A DNA stretch of 64,000 bases from Bacteroidota bacterium (GCA_018816945.1 JAHIVC010000027.1:62001-126000); one strand, 5' to 3'. Positions 8,629-20,533 are shown, counted from the stretch's first letter. Translations and numbers: made by a program. The notes: a model not told the origin generated them from the letters alone.

Positions 8629-8653
8629 ATTATTTTGAAATTAATTTTTATGT

Positions 8654-9589
8654 TCATTGTTTAAATTTATTTCCTCTTATTTGATGCACATCATAAGGTG
8701 TTTCCTGATAAAGGTAATAGTTGAGCCAATTTGAGAATAAAAGGCTCCCATGGCTTCTCCAATTTACAATGGGCTTTTTTGTCGGGTCATCATCCGGAAA
8801 ATAGTTTTCAGGGACAGTTATATTCATTCCTTTTTTGAGATCCCTCTCGTATTCTGTTTGCAATGTCAAAAGATCGTACTCAGAATGACCTGTAACAAAA
8901 ATTCTGCTTTTATTTTTAGCAGCTACGATATAAATTCCAGCTTTTTCGGAATCTGAAACTATTTCCAACTCATTCACCTTATCAATATCGGCTCTTTTAA
9001 TCTCTGTATTACGCGAATGAGGTACCGAAAAAACATCGTCAAATCCTCTGATGATGGGATATTCACGATTACAAACCTGATGCTTATAAACCCCAAATAA
9101 TTTTTCATCGAGTCGGTGTTTCGGAATTCCATAATGATGATACAGGCCGGCTTGAGCGGCCCAGCAAATATAAAGTACAGAAGTCACATTTTCAGATGCC
9201 CAATCCATAATCCCCTTCATTTCGTCCCAATACAACACCTCTTTAAAATCCATTTGTTCAACAGGTGCTCCGCTCATGATCATGCCGTCGTATTTATCAT
9301 TTTTGATCTCATCAAAAGTTTTATAAAACTGATTAAGATGATCGGCTGAAGTATTTTTCGAATTATAAGTACTGGTTTTGATCAAATCTATTTCTACTTG
9401 AAGAGGTGTATTTGAGAGCAAGCGAAGAATATGTAGTTCTGTCTCAATTTTGAGTGGCATCAAATTTAAAACTGCCACTCTCAGCGGTCGAATATCCTGC
9501 GCCAGTGCTCTTTCTTCCGGCATTACAAAGATATTTTCGCTGATCAAAATATCTTTAGCCGGTAATAAATCAGGAATTTTTATAGGCAT
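8654..9589 (-). CDS. metA: Homoserine O-acetyltransferase, MetA type
   Basis: It acylates the homoserine hydroxyl, the first committed step to methionine. The 311-aa protein is collinear with the MetA family: catalytic Cys142 in YICWAAQAG, His235 and Glu237 in GHSEYD. Residue 111 is Glu (SGAPVE). In this family Glu at 111 is linked to acetyl-CoA use (Bacillus cereus type) and Gly to succinyl-CoA (E. coli type), so acetyl-CoA is predicted even though many databases name the family a succinyltransferase. The adjacent metY, which uses O-acetylhomoserine, agrees. It starts three bases after the metY stop. Confidence 0.9.
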   Translation of the reverse strand: MPIKIPDLLPAKDILISENIFVMPEERALAQDIRPLRVAVLNLMPLKIETELHILRLLSNTPLQVEIDLIKTSTYNSKNTSADHLNQFYKTFDEIKNDKYDGMIMSGAPVEQMDFKEVLYWDEMKGIMDWASENVTSVLYICWAAQAGLYHHYGIPKHRLDEKLFGVYKHQVCNREYPIIRGFDDVFSVPHSRNTEIKRADIDKVNELEIVSDSEKAGIYIVAAKNKSRIFVTGHSEYDLLTLQTEYERDLKKGMNITVPENYFPDDDPTKKPIVNWRSHGSLLFSNWLNYYLYQETPYDVHQIRGNKFKQ

Positions 9590-9592
9590 GGC

Positions 9593-12273
<2,681 letters not shown>

Positions 12274-12355
12274 TAAGATAAATTTTAAATATTTTTATAT
12301 GGATTGTTGGGCACTTGCTGAGCAGGGCATGATGAAGATAATCTCAAATCTGGTA

Positions 12356-12391
12356 CTAAACAGACTTGATCCGGGCCATGCACATAGACAT
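12356..12391 (-). CDS. Possible Met-rich leader peptide (11 codons)
   Basis: Between the SAM riboswitch and the kinase start, the minus strand has a short frame MSMCMARIKSV followed by TAG. Three of its first five codons are Met and one is Cys, which would be a sensible sensor of Met-tRNA if the leader used attenuation. No Shine-Dalgarno or clear terminator pair was identified, and short frames arise by chance, so this is tentative. Confidence 0.25.
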   Translation of the reverse strand: MSMCMARIKSV

Positions 12392-12457
12392 TTCGGACCT
12401 GGTAAAATGATTACCTAAAAATGTTGAATGTAAAAGATTAAATGTTGTCATTACTTT

Positions 12458-12580
12458 CGTGTTTGTTTATCATTTCCCACAACTTTGCGGGTTAGGTTTT
12501 AGCACCTTTTCCAATACTTAGAAGGTTGCTAGAGGTTCGTTGAGCCTAATCTCTCCCCTCTTCTCTATAACTAAACACCT
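12458..12580 (-). ncRNA. SAM-I (S-box) riboswitch
   Basis: Read on the minus strand, the leader shows the S-box hallmarks in order: agagaagagg, a P2 arm agagg/cctct around the internal loop, the conserved tagcaacctt, a P3 hairpin closed by aaggtgctaaaacc, a P4 arm cccgcaa/ttgtggg, and a closing P1 between gtgttt (about 12578) and aaacac (about 12460). SAM binding normally represses the downstream gene. It sits 185 bases upstream of the aspartate kinase-metY-metA genes, all in methionine synthesis. No classical intrinsic terminator was found after it, so the expression platform is unclear. Confidence 0.87.
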
Positions 12581-12613
12581 ATTTTTTCGGACAGGAGTTT
12601 TAAATAGTGATTG

Positions 12614-12642
12614 CAAAATTATAATTAAAATTTAAAAAACAA
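12614..12642 (-). promoter_or_regulatory. Promoter of the SAM-riboswitch methionine operon
   Basis: On the minus strand TTG (12642-12640), an 18-base spacer and TAATTTTG (12621-12614) match the Bacteroidota -33/-7 promoter pattern. Transcription would begin just before the riboswitch, which fits. Confidence 0.65.
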
Positions 12643-12681
12643 ATAAAAAAAATAAAAAAATTGAAATCAGATTTCGGAAAA

Positions 12682-13584
12682 TTATCTTCCTAATCCCAAA
12701 TACCTGTAATGCCAAGGCTCAGAGATGTATCCTGACTTTTCAGTGTTATTTTCAGTATAAGATTGATAAAACCCAAACTTTTTTGCATTTTCTATCATCC
12801 ATTTACCTTCTTTAGTGGAAGCAAATCCCTCCTCTGAATTTAACTCGGGTACAAATGAACCAACATCAATGGTCGTCCCCAATTGATGTTCACTATGTCC
12901 GGGCTTAGCAACGATATTTTGATTTATGCCATTCTTTGCTATAGCATTTAGGTACATTAATCTTTGCTTATCAAACGATCGGTAAGCGTATAAAATCTTG
13001 AGGGAGTAACCGGCTTTTCGGGCTTCAGCAAACATTTTATCGACAGCCTTTGCCGCATCCTTTCTTAAATAATTTGGACGGTCGCCTGAATGATAGTTCC
13101 AGTTTTGGTTAATTTTTATCAAATCATCAGGCTTATAATCTTTTGATAATGGAGTATCAATATCTACGTTTTCATTTCCAATTGTGAGATTCTTTTTTTT
13201 AGATCCATTTTTTACTTTTTTGAGAAGAAGTTGAACAGGAAGATAATATTCAGTATTATCAATCTTGAATTTAATTACTTCACCTTGAGTAGTCTCAATT
13301 AGCTTACCGTCAATCTCCTTTGGGTAAACCAGCTTAACTGACATATCTTTTTTTATCAACTCATTGGTAAAATAAGGACTAATATTATCCGGCAAAATAA
13401 TCCAAGTATTTTTAAACAGATTTTGGGGAAGTATGAAATTTATTACCAAAAGAATCAGAATAAATATTACTATCTCTAAAAATCTTAGTTTCTTCTTATT
13501 CTTTGATTTCACAAATTTTATAATTTGAATTCGCGAAAATAGATAAAATAAGTCTCCAACCCATATTTTGACAATATTAATCAA
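12682..13584 (-). CDS. D-alanyl-D-alanine carboxypeptidase, VanY/M15B family, membrane-anchored
   Basis: A 300-aa protein with one N-terminal transmembrane helix (about residues 35-53) and a C-terminal zinc peptidase domain. The M15 signature SxHxxGxxxD is present as SEHQLGTTID (His233, Asp240), with the second metal/catalytic pair Glu289 and His292 in EPWHYRY. Such enzymes trim the terminal D-Ala of peptidoglycan stem peptides outside the membrane. The open frame begins with TTG at 13584 and has no ATG before the membrane helix, so the start is uncertain. No VanRS-like neighbours: a cell-wall remodelling role is likelier than vancomycin resistance. Confidence 0.8.
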   Translation of the reverse strand: MINIVKIWVGDLFYLFSRIQIIKFVKSKNKKKLRFLEIVIFILILLVINFILPQNLFKNTWIILPDNISPYFTNELIKKDMSVKLVYPKEIDGKLIETTQGEVIKFKIDNTEYYLPVQLLLKKVKNGSKKKNLTIGNENVDIDTPLSKDYKPDDLIKINQNWNYHSGDRPNYLRKDAAKAVDKMFAEARKAGYSLKILYAYRSFDKQRLMYLNAIAKNGINQNIVAKPGHSEHQLGTTIDVGSFVPELNSEEGFASTKEGKWMIENAKKFGFYQSYTENNTEKSGYISEPWHYRYLGLGR

Positions 13585-13587
13585 ACA

Positions 13588-13700
13588 ATTCCTCGTGGCT
13601 TGCCGCGAGGTTTTCTAATACTCTCCCCTGAATATCAGGGGACCTGCATCGCCGTCAGGCAGGGATGTCAGTCAAAAGACTGACAGAGGGGTGAACTAGT
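13588..13700. repeat. Cluster of small hairpins
   Basis: In about 110 bases there are four short inverted repeats: cctcg/cgagg (13592-13611), cccctga/tcagggg (13625-13641), a CCTGC...GCAGG type arm just after it, and gtcagtc/gactgac (13668-13685). It looks like a REP-like intergenic element. The CCTGC arm seems to interrupt the others, similar to the palindrome insertions at 30112 and 20639. No coding potential. Confidence 0.5.
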
Positions 13701-13864
13701 GAATTAAAACAAATCATGGAAAATGCTTCAGCCATATCACAATTTGTATTAAAAAATTTTCATCCGATATTCATCACAAATATTTAATATTAAAAAAGAA
13801 TAATTTGTATTTGTTTTTTTAAAATCTTGTTTTATTTTGCAGCATGATTATTTTAAAATAAATT

Positions 13865-14251
13865 ATGACATTCCGCAAAAAAATTGCAAACATAGAAAAC
13901 CTTCCGGACAACGTACTGGAAGCACTTCAGGAGAAATACCCTGAGGGATGGGAGGGCCAGACAACAAAAATAACCAATGCAAAAGGTGAGTATTTTCGTG
14001 CAATTACGCTAGATTTTGAAGATATTTCTTATTTAATTAAGGTGCCTATTGAAATTGATTCGGTTAATTACTGGGAAAAAGACGACGATTTAGATGAAAT
14101 TGTTGAAAAAATAGCTGACAAAAGCATTGAAAAGGAATTGGAGGAAGAGGTATCTGATGAAGACGAAGATGTGGATGAAAAAAAAGATGATGACGATGAC
14201 GACGATGTGGACGATGATGATGAGGACGAGGACGGAGAAGACGAAAATTAA
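13865..14251 (+). CDS. Small protein with a long acidic tail
   Basis: A 128-aa protein of unknown function. Residues 1-75 look like a compact domain (FRKKIANIENLPDNVLEALQ, then YFRAITLDFEDISYLIKVP). Residues from about 78 on are almost purely Asp/Glu with a few Lys, ending in a run of Asp and Glu. Such tails bind basic partners, cations or nucleic-acid-binding proteins. No signal peptide. The tail is encoded by gat/gac/gaa-rich low-complexity DNA (14085-14250) that may change length by slippage. The rest is well formed, so I believe it is a real gene. Confidence 0.65.
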   Translation: MTFRKKIANIENLPDNVLEALQEKYPEGWEGQTTKITNAKGEYFRAITLDFEDISYLIKVPIEIDSVNYWEKDDDLDEIVEKIADKSIEKELEEEVSDEDEDVDEKKDDDDDDDVDDDDEDEDGEDEN

Positions 14252-14303
14252 TCTATAATATAATCAAGCAACCCGAACATTTCCAGGTAGATAAGGGTTA
14301 AAA

Positions 14304-14690
14304 TCATTTATTAAGCATTAAGCTAAAGCTTTTTATTAGCACATCAATGAAGACATAAGCTAATTTACGTGGCTTTGTTTCTGTGGTAGCTTTTTCACTG
14401 ACGATATTCTTATCTTTTGCCATTTCTGTTAATAATAATGATTCATTCCCAATGCTGGAGGAAGATGATTTTATTAAAACATTTATCGTATCCGAAAGGT
14501 TATCGTACCATTTCATTAAGCAACTGGTATCTTTTGCGATACGCTGAGAATCCTTAACCCTTTTCACAAATTGACTCTTGTGCTCAATTTCACTGATGCT
14601 TTCACCGGCTTGATTATTTATAGGATAAAATGAGGCGCAAATAAAAATGAGCGTAATTTTTAAAATGGTCCTAATATTAATCGTTTTCAT
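14304..14690 (-). CDS. Secreted hypothetical protein
   Basis: From the ATG at 14690 this is 128 aa with an N-terminal signal sequence (MKTINIRTILKITLIFICASF, cleavage likely near NQA). The mature part is short and polar, with two KSSSS/LIKS-type segments and no recognisable domain. A longer frame starts 12 codons earlier but would hide the signal peptide. It lies alone between the acidic-tail gene (convergent) and the symporter gene (same strand, about 130 bases away). Confidence 0.5.
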   Translation of the reverse strand: MKTINIRTILKITLIFICASFYPINNQAGESISEIEHKSQFVKRVKDSQRIAKDTSCLMKWYDNLSDTINVLIKSSSSSIGNESLLLTEMAKDKNIVSEKATTETKPRKLAYVFIDVLIKSFSLMLNK

Positions 14691-14823
14691 GTCTTGCAGT
14701 TTTTGATTCAAAGATAGTTCAATCAATACTGAGCCACGGTTAACATTAAGTTAATAAATGTTATTAAGTGTTAATTGTTGGGATGGAATTTTATGGTAAT
14801 GTTAAAGTACTTAGCTAAGATGA

Positions 14824-16185
14824 TCAGTTATTAGCTTTCAGCCTATTTAACCTTATGATTTCAAAAACATTTTTTAAAAGTATTACAATAACGATAAGAT
14901 TTATCAGAATTAAAGTGGCATTTAAAATATCAGCAATACTCCAGATGGTTTCTACTTGCATAAAACCCAATAGTATAACCAAGCTAAACATCCATCTAAA
15001 TATTTTTTTAAAATTACTACCCCAAATAAATGCGAAACACTGTTCTCCGTAAAAACACCAGGCAATTAATGTTGAATATCCAAATAAGAATGACGAAAGG
15101 AGAATTAGCAATCCTCCATATTCTCCGAATTGGGTATTGAATGCCAAAGTAGTTAATGCAGTTGAAGTAAGTCCGCTCGTCCATACACCAGTAACTAATA
15201 TGGCCATTATTGTTGCAGATGAAATGATGGTATCAATAAAAACGCCAAACATACTCACCAGGCTCTGATGATAAATATTATCGACCCTCGCTGCACTGTG
15301 CATCATGGGTGAACTCCCGGTTCCGGCTTCATTTGAATAAAATCCTCTAGCAATTCCATAGCGAATCACCATCATCACTGTAGCACCGGCAAATCCACCG
15401 CTTGCACTACTGGCTGTGAATGCATTATTAAGCATAAGGGTAAGTACTTCCTTTATAAGACCAATCCTAGCGAATATAATAATTAAGATTAAACTGATAT
15501 AAATAAGAATCATTAGTGGGGTTATTTTTTCAAGTACACGTGCAATTGTTTTTAATCCACCAATTACAACCATCCAAGTGAGAAATGCCAATATCATACA
15601 AAAAGGAAATTGTACCGGTATCCAGCTGGGAATCCAGGAAACATCTACAATTGAAACCGCCGCCAGAGAGATAGAGTTTGATTGCACCAGAGAGGTTCCA
15701 AATAGGGTTTTAAGGCCCATAGCTAAGGAAAAAGCAACTGCCAACCACTTTATTTTTAACACTTTTTGAATATAGTACATCGGACCTCCGCTATAGGTCC
15801 CATCTTTATCCTTTATTCTGTATTTCAGTGCTAGCAATGTTTCAATAAAAACGATGATCATTCCAATAAAGGCACCTACCCACATCCACAATAAAGCTCC
15901 CGGTCCACCCATAAATACAGCCGTTGCAGCACCAGCTATATTTCCGTTTCCAACCATTCCCCCAAGTGCACCAAACAAAGATTGAAGGGGTGAAATATTT
16001 CCTTTTCCTACACCAGTTCTGGTTTTGTAGGTAAGTTTGGCTGCTTTAAAAAAAGTCCTAAATTGAAGTCCTTTGAGACGTATCGTAAAATAAATTCCAA
16101 CCGAAAATAAAACGATAATCATGGGATATGACCACAGCCAACTCGCAGCCTGCTGTATTAATTCAGCTCCTTTATCAAACATCAT
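14824..16185 (-). CDS. Alanine/glycine:cation symporter, AGCS family
   Basis: A 453-aa inner-membrane protein with about 10 hydrophobic helices. The AGCS signature GNGNIAGAATAVFMGGPGALLWMW lies near residues 78-101 (given here only as landmark) and a second conserved stretch, YSNEAGTGSSPMMHSAA, near residue 280. The family couples sodium (or proton) flow to uptake of alanine or glycine. It starts MM; either Met is possible. It is a single gene, separated from lon by a terminator. Confidence 0.9.
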   Translation of the reverse strand: MMFDKGAELIQQAASWLWSYPMIIVLFSVGIYFTIRLKGLQFRTFFKAAKLTYKTRTGVGKGNISPLQSLFGALGGMVGNGNIAGAATAVFMGGPGALLWMWVGAFIGMIIVFIETLLALKYRIKDKDGTYSGGPMYYIQKVLKIKWLAVAFSLAMGLKTLFGTSLVQSNSISLAAVSIVDVSWIPSWIPVQFPFCMILAFLTWMVVIGGLKTIARVLEKITPLMILIYISLILIIIFARIGLIKEVLTLMLNNAFTASSASGGFAGATVMMVIRYGIARGFYSNEAGTGSSPMMHSAARVDNIYHQSLVSMFGVFIDTIISSATIMAILVTGVWTSGLTSTALTTLAFNTQFGEYGGLLILLSSFLFGYSTLIAWCFYGEQCFAFIWGSNFKKIFRWMFSLVILLGFMQVETIWSIADILNATLILINLIVIVILLKNVFEIIRLNRLKANN

Positions 16186-16300
16186 AAAATAATGTTAAGT
16201 ATATACCATTATGGAAGCTATCGTTGTAGAGAAACCTAAAATCCGTGGATAAAAAATAGAGATTGGCATTTCTATAAAATATTTTACCCACCAAATGTAA

Positions 16301-16329
16301 AAAATCCTGTGAATCAATCACAGGATTTT
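16301..16329 (-). terminator. Intrinsic terminator of lon
   Basis: aaaatcctgtga (16301-16312) pairs perfectly with tcacaggatttt (16318-16329) across a five-base loop, with further T residues following on the minus strand. It begins about 25 bases after the lon stop. Confidence 0.8.
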
Positions 16330-16353
16330 AGTATAATAAGAAAAAATCAACTA

Positions 16354-18789
16354 TTAATTTAAGATGAGTGGCTCATCAACCTTTTCTTTAAGGAGCGCCA
16401 AATCGATGAGTTCAATCATTTCATTAACATAATGAAAATTAAGTCCTTTGATATATTTCTCATTTATCTCCAATATATCTTTTTTATTATCTGCTGATAG
16501 AATGATGTCTTTAATTTTAGCACGCTTTGCAGCTAATATTTTTTCTTTTATTCCACCAACGGGAAGGACCTTGCCACGTAAGGTAATTTCACCGGTCATC
16601 GCGATATTATACCGCACTTTACGTTGAGTAAACGCAGAAGCTATCGCAGTAAACATTGTTACACCTGCTGAAGGGCCATCTTTTGGAGTTGCACCCTCAG
16701 GAACATGAATATGCAAATTCCATTTACTAAAAAGTTCCGGATCAATTCCAATTATACTCGAATGCGCTTTTAAATATTCATATGCCAGGGTTGCTGATTC
16801 TTTCATAACATCCCCGAGATTCCCTGTCATTGTGAGCAATCCTTTTCCTTTGCTCAAACTTGCTTCGATAAAAAGGATTTCACCTCCTACGCTTGTCCAG
16901 GCCAAACCCGTAACTACACCGGCAACATTATTTTTAATATGTTTATCTCTTTGAAATATCGGTCGGCCCAATACTGTAGCTAAATCGGATTCGCTTAATT
17001 TTCTGTCAAATTCCTTATTCATCACAATAAATTTGGCCTTGTTACGAATAATTTTTGCAATATTCTTTTCTAGTGAGCGTACCCCTGATTCACGGGTATA
17101 ATCATCAATAATTTTTTCAACCACATTTTTGCCGAAAGAAAGCTGGCTTTTTTTCAACCCATGTTCAGCAAGCTGTTTTGGGATAAGGTGACGCCTTGCA
17201 ATTTCTATTTTCTCTTCGATCAAATAACCACTTAAATCAATAATTTCCATACGATCCCTTAATGCAGAATGTATCGTCGATAAGGTGTTAGCTGTAGCGA
17301 TAAACATGATTCTTGAAAGATCAAAATCAAGTTCTAAGTAATTATCGTAAAAGGAATTGTTTTGTTCAGGGTCAAGTATTTCAAGCAATGCAGATTGTGG
17401 ATCACCTTGATTGGAATTCCCGCCAACTTTATCAATCTCATCCAATACAAAAACGGGATTCGACGACTTTGCTTTTTTTAAGTTTTGGATTATACGACCA
17501 GGCATAGCACCAATGTAAGTTTTTCGGTGACCACGCAATTCGGCTTCATCCCTAAGCCCACCAAGCGACATGCGGATGTATTTTCGATCAAGCGCACGTG
17601 CTACTGATTTACCCAATGAGGTCTTTCCAACACCTGGAGGGCCAACTAAGCAAAGAATGGGTGATTTCATATCATTCCTTAATTTGATCACTGCAAGGTG
17701 CTCAATAATGCGTTCCTTTATTTTTTCCAATCCGAAGTGATCTTCATCAAGGATTTTTTGTGCGCGATCCAAATCAAAATTATCCTGGGTATATTCATTC
17801 CATGGCAACTCCACTAAAACTTCAAGATAATTAAGTTGAATCGAATATTCAGCAGCTTGAGGGTTCATTCGCTGCAGCTTATTTAATTCTTTGTCAAATG
17901 CTTCCGAAGTTTCTTTCGACCACAATTTGCCTTTTGATTTATCTCTAAGTTCTTTTATTTCCTGCTCATTCGGATTCCCTCCCAGCTCATCCTGAATAGT
18001 CTTCAACTGCTGATTTAGCAAATAATCACGCTGTTGTTTATCTAAATCTATTTTTACCTTTTTCTGAATCTGATTTTTAAGTTCCAACACCTGTAATTCA
18101 TCGGTTAAGGCTTTTAAAACTTTATTTGCCCGATCGTACAAATCGCTTACTTCAAGCAAAGTTTGCTTTTCTACTACATCAATATTCAAATTTGACGACA
18201 CAAAATTTACCAGAAATACCGGGCTTTCAATGTTTTTAATGGCAAAACTTGCTTCAGTCGGAATATTAGGGGATTGCTTAATTATTTGAATTGAAAGATC
18301 TTTTAAGGATGATATTAAAGCATTGAAATTATCATCAGATTTAACCAACTCTCCTGAACCAAATTGGGTCACTTTAGCAATAATATAAGGTTCGTTTTGA
18401 ACGAGAGCCTGAAGCGTAAATCTTTTTTTCCCCTGAATAATGGCAGTTGTACTTCCATCCGGCATTTGAAGAATCTTAATAATCTGGGCAACAGTTCCGA
18501 TCGCGTTTAAATCTTTGAATTCAGGATCTTCAATATCAACATCTTTCTGGGCAACAACACCGATTATTGCTTTCTTTTTATAAGAATCCTTTATTAATTT
18601 GATGGACTTATCCCTTCCAACAGTAATCGGAATTACAACACCGGGAAACAATACGGTATTACGTAAAGGTAAAATAGGAAGCTCCTCAGGCACTTCCTCC
18701 GCATTCATCAATTCCTCATCTTCTGAGGATAATAAAGGGATAAATTCAGTGTCTGAATCGATGATATCTGTAAAATTCAATAAATCCAT
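16354..18789 (-). CDS. lon: ATP-dependent protease Lon
   Basis: The soluble ATP-dependent protease that degrades misfolded and some regulatory proteins. The 811-aa protein has the usual order: N-terminal substrate-binding domain (LPILPLRNTVLFPG near 38-51), a coiled helical segment, the AAA+ module with Walker A GPPGVGKTS and Walker B VFVLDEIDK, then the protease domain with Ser707 in PKDGPSAG and Lys750 in GGIKEK. An acidic N-terminal extension (about 35 residues) is normal for Bacteroidota. The upstream region has no TAnnTTTG promoter but a pair of direct repeats (18814-18833), which may mark stress control. Confidence 0.97.
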   Translation of the reverse strand: MDLLNFTDIIDSDTEFIPLLSSEDEELMNAEEVPEELPILPLRNTVLFPGVVIPITVGRDKSIKLIKDSYKKKAIIGVVAQKDVDIEDPEFKDLNAIGTVAQIIKILQMPDGSTTAIIQGKKRFTLQALVQNEPYIIAKVTQFGSGELVKSDDNFNALISSLKDLSIQIIKQSPNIPTEASFAIKNIESPVFLVNFVSSNLNIDVVEKQTLLEVSDLYDRANKVLKALTDELQVLELKNQIQKKVKIDLDKQQRDYLLNQQLKTIQDELGGNPNEQEIKELRDKSKGKLWSKETSEAFDKELNKLQRMNPQAAEYSIQLNYLEVLVELPWNEYTQDNFDLDRAQKILDEDHFGLEKIKERIIEHLAVIKLRNDMKSPILCLVGPPGVGKTSLGKSVARALDRKYIRMSLGGLRDEAELRGHRKTYIGAMPGRIIQNLKKAKSSNPVFVLDEIDKVGGNSNQGDPQSALLEILDPEQNNSFYDNYLELDFDLSRIMFIATANTLSTIHSALRDRMEIIDLSGYLIEEKIEIARRHLIPKQLAEHGLKKSQLSFGKNVVEKIIDDYTRESGVRSLEKNIAKIIRNKAKFIVMNKEFDRKLSESDLATVLGRPIFQRDKHIKNNVAGVVTGLAWTSVGGEILFIEASLSKGKGLLTMTGNLGDVMKESATLAYEYLKAHSSIIGIDPELFSKWNLHIHVPEGATPKDGPSAGVTMFTAIASAFTQRKVRYNIAMTGEITLRGKVLPVGGIKEKILAAKRAKIKDIILSADNKKDILEINEKYIKGLNFHYVNEMIELIDLALLKEKVDEPLILN

Positions 18790-18813
18790 AAAAATAAAAA
18801 TTTTTAGGCCATT

Positions 18814-18833
18814 CTGTCAGCATAATTTGTCAG
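18814..18833 (-). promoter_or_regulatory. Direct repeats upstream of lon, possible stress-control site
   Basis: On the plus strand ctgtcag (18814-18820) and ttgtcag (18827-18833) are spaced 13 bases apart, 25-44 bases upstream of the lon start codon. No housekeeping-type -7 box is visible here, so this pair may be part of an alternative promoter or a regulator site. Position-based inference only. Confidence 0.3.
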
Positions 18834-18952
18834 TGCTCTGAAATGACTTAAAAATTACACCATTAATCCAGTATAAAACAGCTACTTAAATATACTAGTC
18901 CTCTTTTTATTATAGGTTACCTGTAATGTCAATTAATGTGCCAAACTCCTAG

Positions 18953-20137
18953 TTAAATCTGATGATCCTTTTGTTTTAGTTCAAATATGTGTGAAAATAA
19001 ACCACGATCAATTTCGGTAAACGTCATCTCTCTTCTCGAATAAACTTGTTCAGCAGTGAGGATGGCTCTATCTAGTTTGTGATCGATCATTTTAGATGGG
19101 CTTCCCCAGGAAAATGAAGCAATAAAATTCCGTTGGTAACCAGATCCAAAAACGTTTGAGGCTATGCCAACAACCGTACCTGTATTAAACATGGTATTTA
19201 TTCCTGTTTTTGAATGATCGCCCATAATCAGTCCACAAAACTGAAGCTTTGTATCCACAAAAGTACGTTTCCCGTAACTCCATAATCTAACGTCGTCATA
19301 AGTATTCTTTAAATTGGAATTATTGGTATCAGCACCAATATTGCACCATTCACCAATTACAGCATTTCCTAAAAAACCTTCATGTCCCTTATTTGAATAT
19401 GCAAACATTACAACATTATTGAGCTCCCCTCCTACTTTGCAATATGGACCAATGGTGGTGGGACCATAAATCTTCGCTCCCATTTTCACTTGCGAATGTT
19501 TCCCCAAATAAAAAGGTCCCCGAATCATCGCACCTTCCATGATTTCAGCACCTTCATCAATGTAAATTGGCCCATTCGTTGCGTTTAAAATCGCATAATT
19601 GATAGTTGCGCTTGGATGTATATAAATATTTTCCCCTGATCCAATGTAGGTACAATTCCTGATCTCATTTGTGTGTTTTCCTAATTTTAAAAGATGAAAA
19701 TCCTGAATTAAGGCTTCCCCGTTTCTTACAAAAATATCCCATGAATTTTCAAGAACAATTAAAGGATCAGTGAAATCAACTCTCTGATAATCATCTAAAT
19801 CTTTGAATAAAGTATGTTCTTTCACTGTTTCAGACATAAAAGCAATGACCTCCCCATTATAGACAATGGCTTCTTTCAATTTTAGGGTGCTTATTTTTTC
19901 AAGCAACTTTTTTGAAGGGCAAACAGATCCATTTATCAAGATATTTTCATGTCCGATAACAAGAGGGAATTTCTTACTGAGATAATCTTCTGTTAAACTT
20001 GAAGTTTTTGCATCCAAATACTTCTCCCATTTCTCACGAATAGTGAGTATTCCAATTCTAATATCCGCCGTTGGCCTTAGAAAAGTCAAAGGAAGCAAGT
20101 TTATTCTTTTGCTCGTATCATATAAGATATAGTTCAT
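18953..20137 (-). CDS. GlmU-family putative sugar nucleotidyltransferase
   Basis: A 394-aa two-part protein. The N-terminal ~200 residues (MNYILYDTSKRINLLPLTFLRPTADI region) resemble the Bacteroidota GlmU-like family, but the classic nucleotidyltransferase motif GxGTRM is absent. The C-terminal half has hexapeptide-repeat character (for example IYIDEGAEIMEGAMI, LGKHSQVKMGAKIYGPTTIG), predicting a left-handed beta-helix trimer, as in UDP-GlcNAc synthesis enzymes. It probably binds a nucleotide sugar or acyl-CoA; the reaction is unproven. It precedes lon on the same strand, downstream of the L31 gene, with a terminator between it and L31. Confidence 0.75.
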   Translation of the reverse strand: MNYILYDTSKRINLLPLTFLRPTADIRIGILTIREKWEKYLDAKTSSLTEDYLSKKFPLVIGHENILINGSVCPSKKLLEKISTLKLKEAIVYNGEVIAFMSETVKEHTLFKDLDDYQRVDFTDPLIVLENSWDIFVRNGEALIQDFHLLKLGKHTNEIRNCTYIGSGENIYIHPSATINYAILNATNGPIYIDEGAEIMEGAMIRGPFYLGKHSQVKMGAKIYGPTTIGPYCKVGGELNNVVMFAYSNKGHEGFLGNAVIGEWCNIGADTNNSNLKNTYDDVRLWSYGKRTFVDTKLQFCGLIMGDHSKTGINTMFNTGTVVGIASNVFGSGYQRNFIASFSWGSPSKMIDHKLDRAILTAEQVYSRREMTFTEIDRGLFSHIFELKQKDHQI

Positions 20138-20191
20138 GGCAAGGATAAATGTTTAAACAAAACTAACAATTTATTTTAATCTCAGATGAAC

Positions 20192-20220
20192 AAAAAAAAA
20201 GCCCTTAAAAGATTAAGGGC
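20192..20220 (-). terminator. Intrinsic terminator of rpmE2
   Basis: gcccttaa (20201-20208) pairs with ttaagggc (20213-20220); on the minus strand the stem is followed by nine T residues (20200-20192). It starts about 22 bases after the L31 stop. Confidence 0.85.
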
Positions 20221-20242
20221 CTTTTCGAAAAACGGTACAGTA

Positions 20243-20506
20243 TTATTTACTCTTTTCGTAATGTGATTTGTATTTGGTTTTGAACTTATCAACCCTACCA
20301 GCCGTATCTATAAGCTGCATTTTACCAGTATAGAAAGGATGTGAAGTGTTTGAAATTTCTAATTTTACCAATGGATATTCTTTACCATCTTCCCATGCAA
20401 TGGTATCTTTTGTATTAACTGTTGATTTTGTCAAGAATGCGTACTCATTGGACATATCTTTAAATACAACAAATCTATAATCTTTTGGGTGAATGTCTTT
20501 TTTCAT
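20243..20506 (-). CDS. rpmE2: Ribosomal protein L31, type B
   Basis: A component of the large ribosomal subunit, 87 aa from the ATG at 20506 ([19 protein letters not shown]). The type-B signature is clear: no CxxC zinc pair, [23 protein letters not shown] in the second half. The open frame continues ten codons upstream, but those codons overlap the promoter at 20534-20563, so the shorter start is chosen. It is a single-gene unit with its own promoter and terminator. Confidence 0.96.
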   Translation of the reverse strand: MKKDIHPKDYRFVVFKDMSNEYAFLTKSTVNTKDTIAWEDGKEYPLVKLEISNTSHPFYTGKMQLIDTAGRVDKFKTKYKSHYEKSK

Positions 20507-20533
20507 CTTTAAATTCTTTGATTTTTCGGTCGG

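Noticed and set aside
12682-13584. Part of a vancomycin-resistance cluster
   Set aside because: No vanR, vanS, vanH, vanA or vanX relatives nearby; VanY-type peptidases are common cell-wall enzymes.
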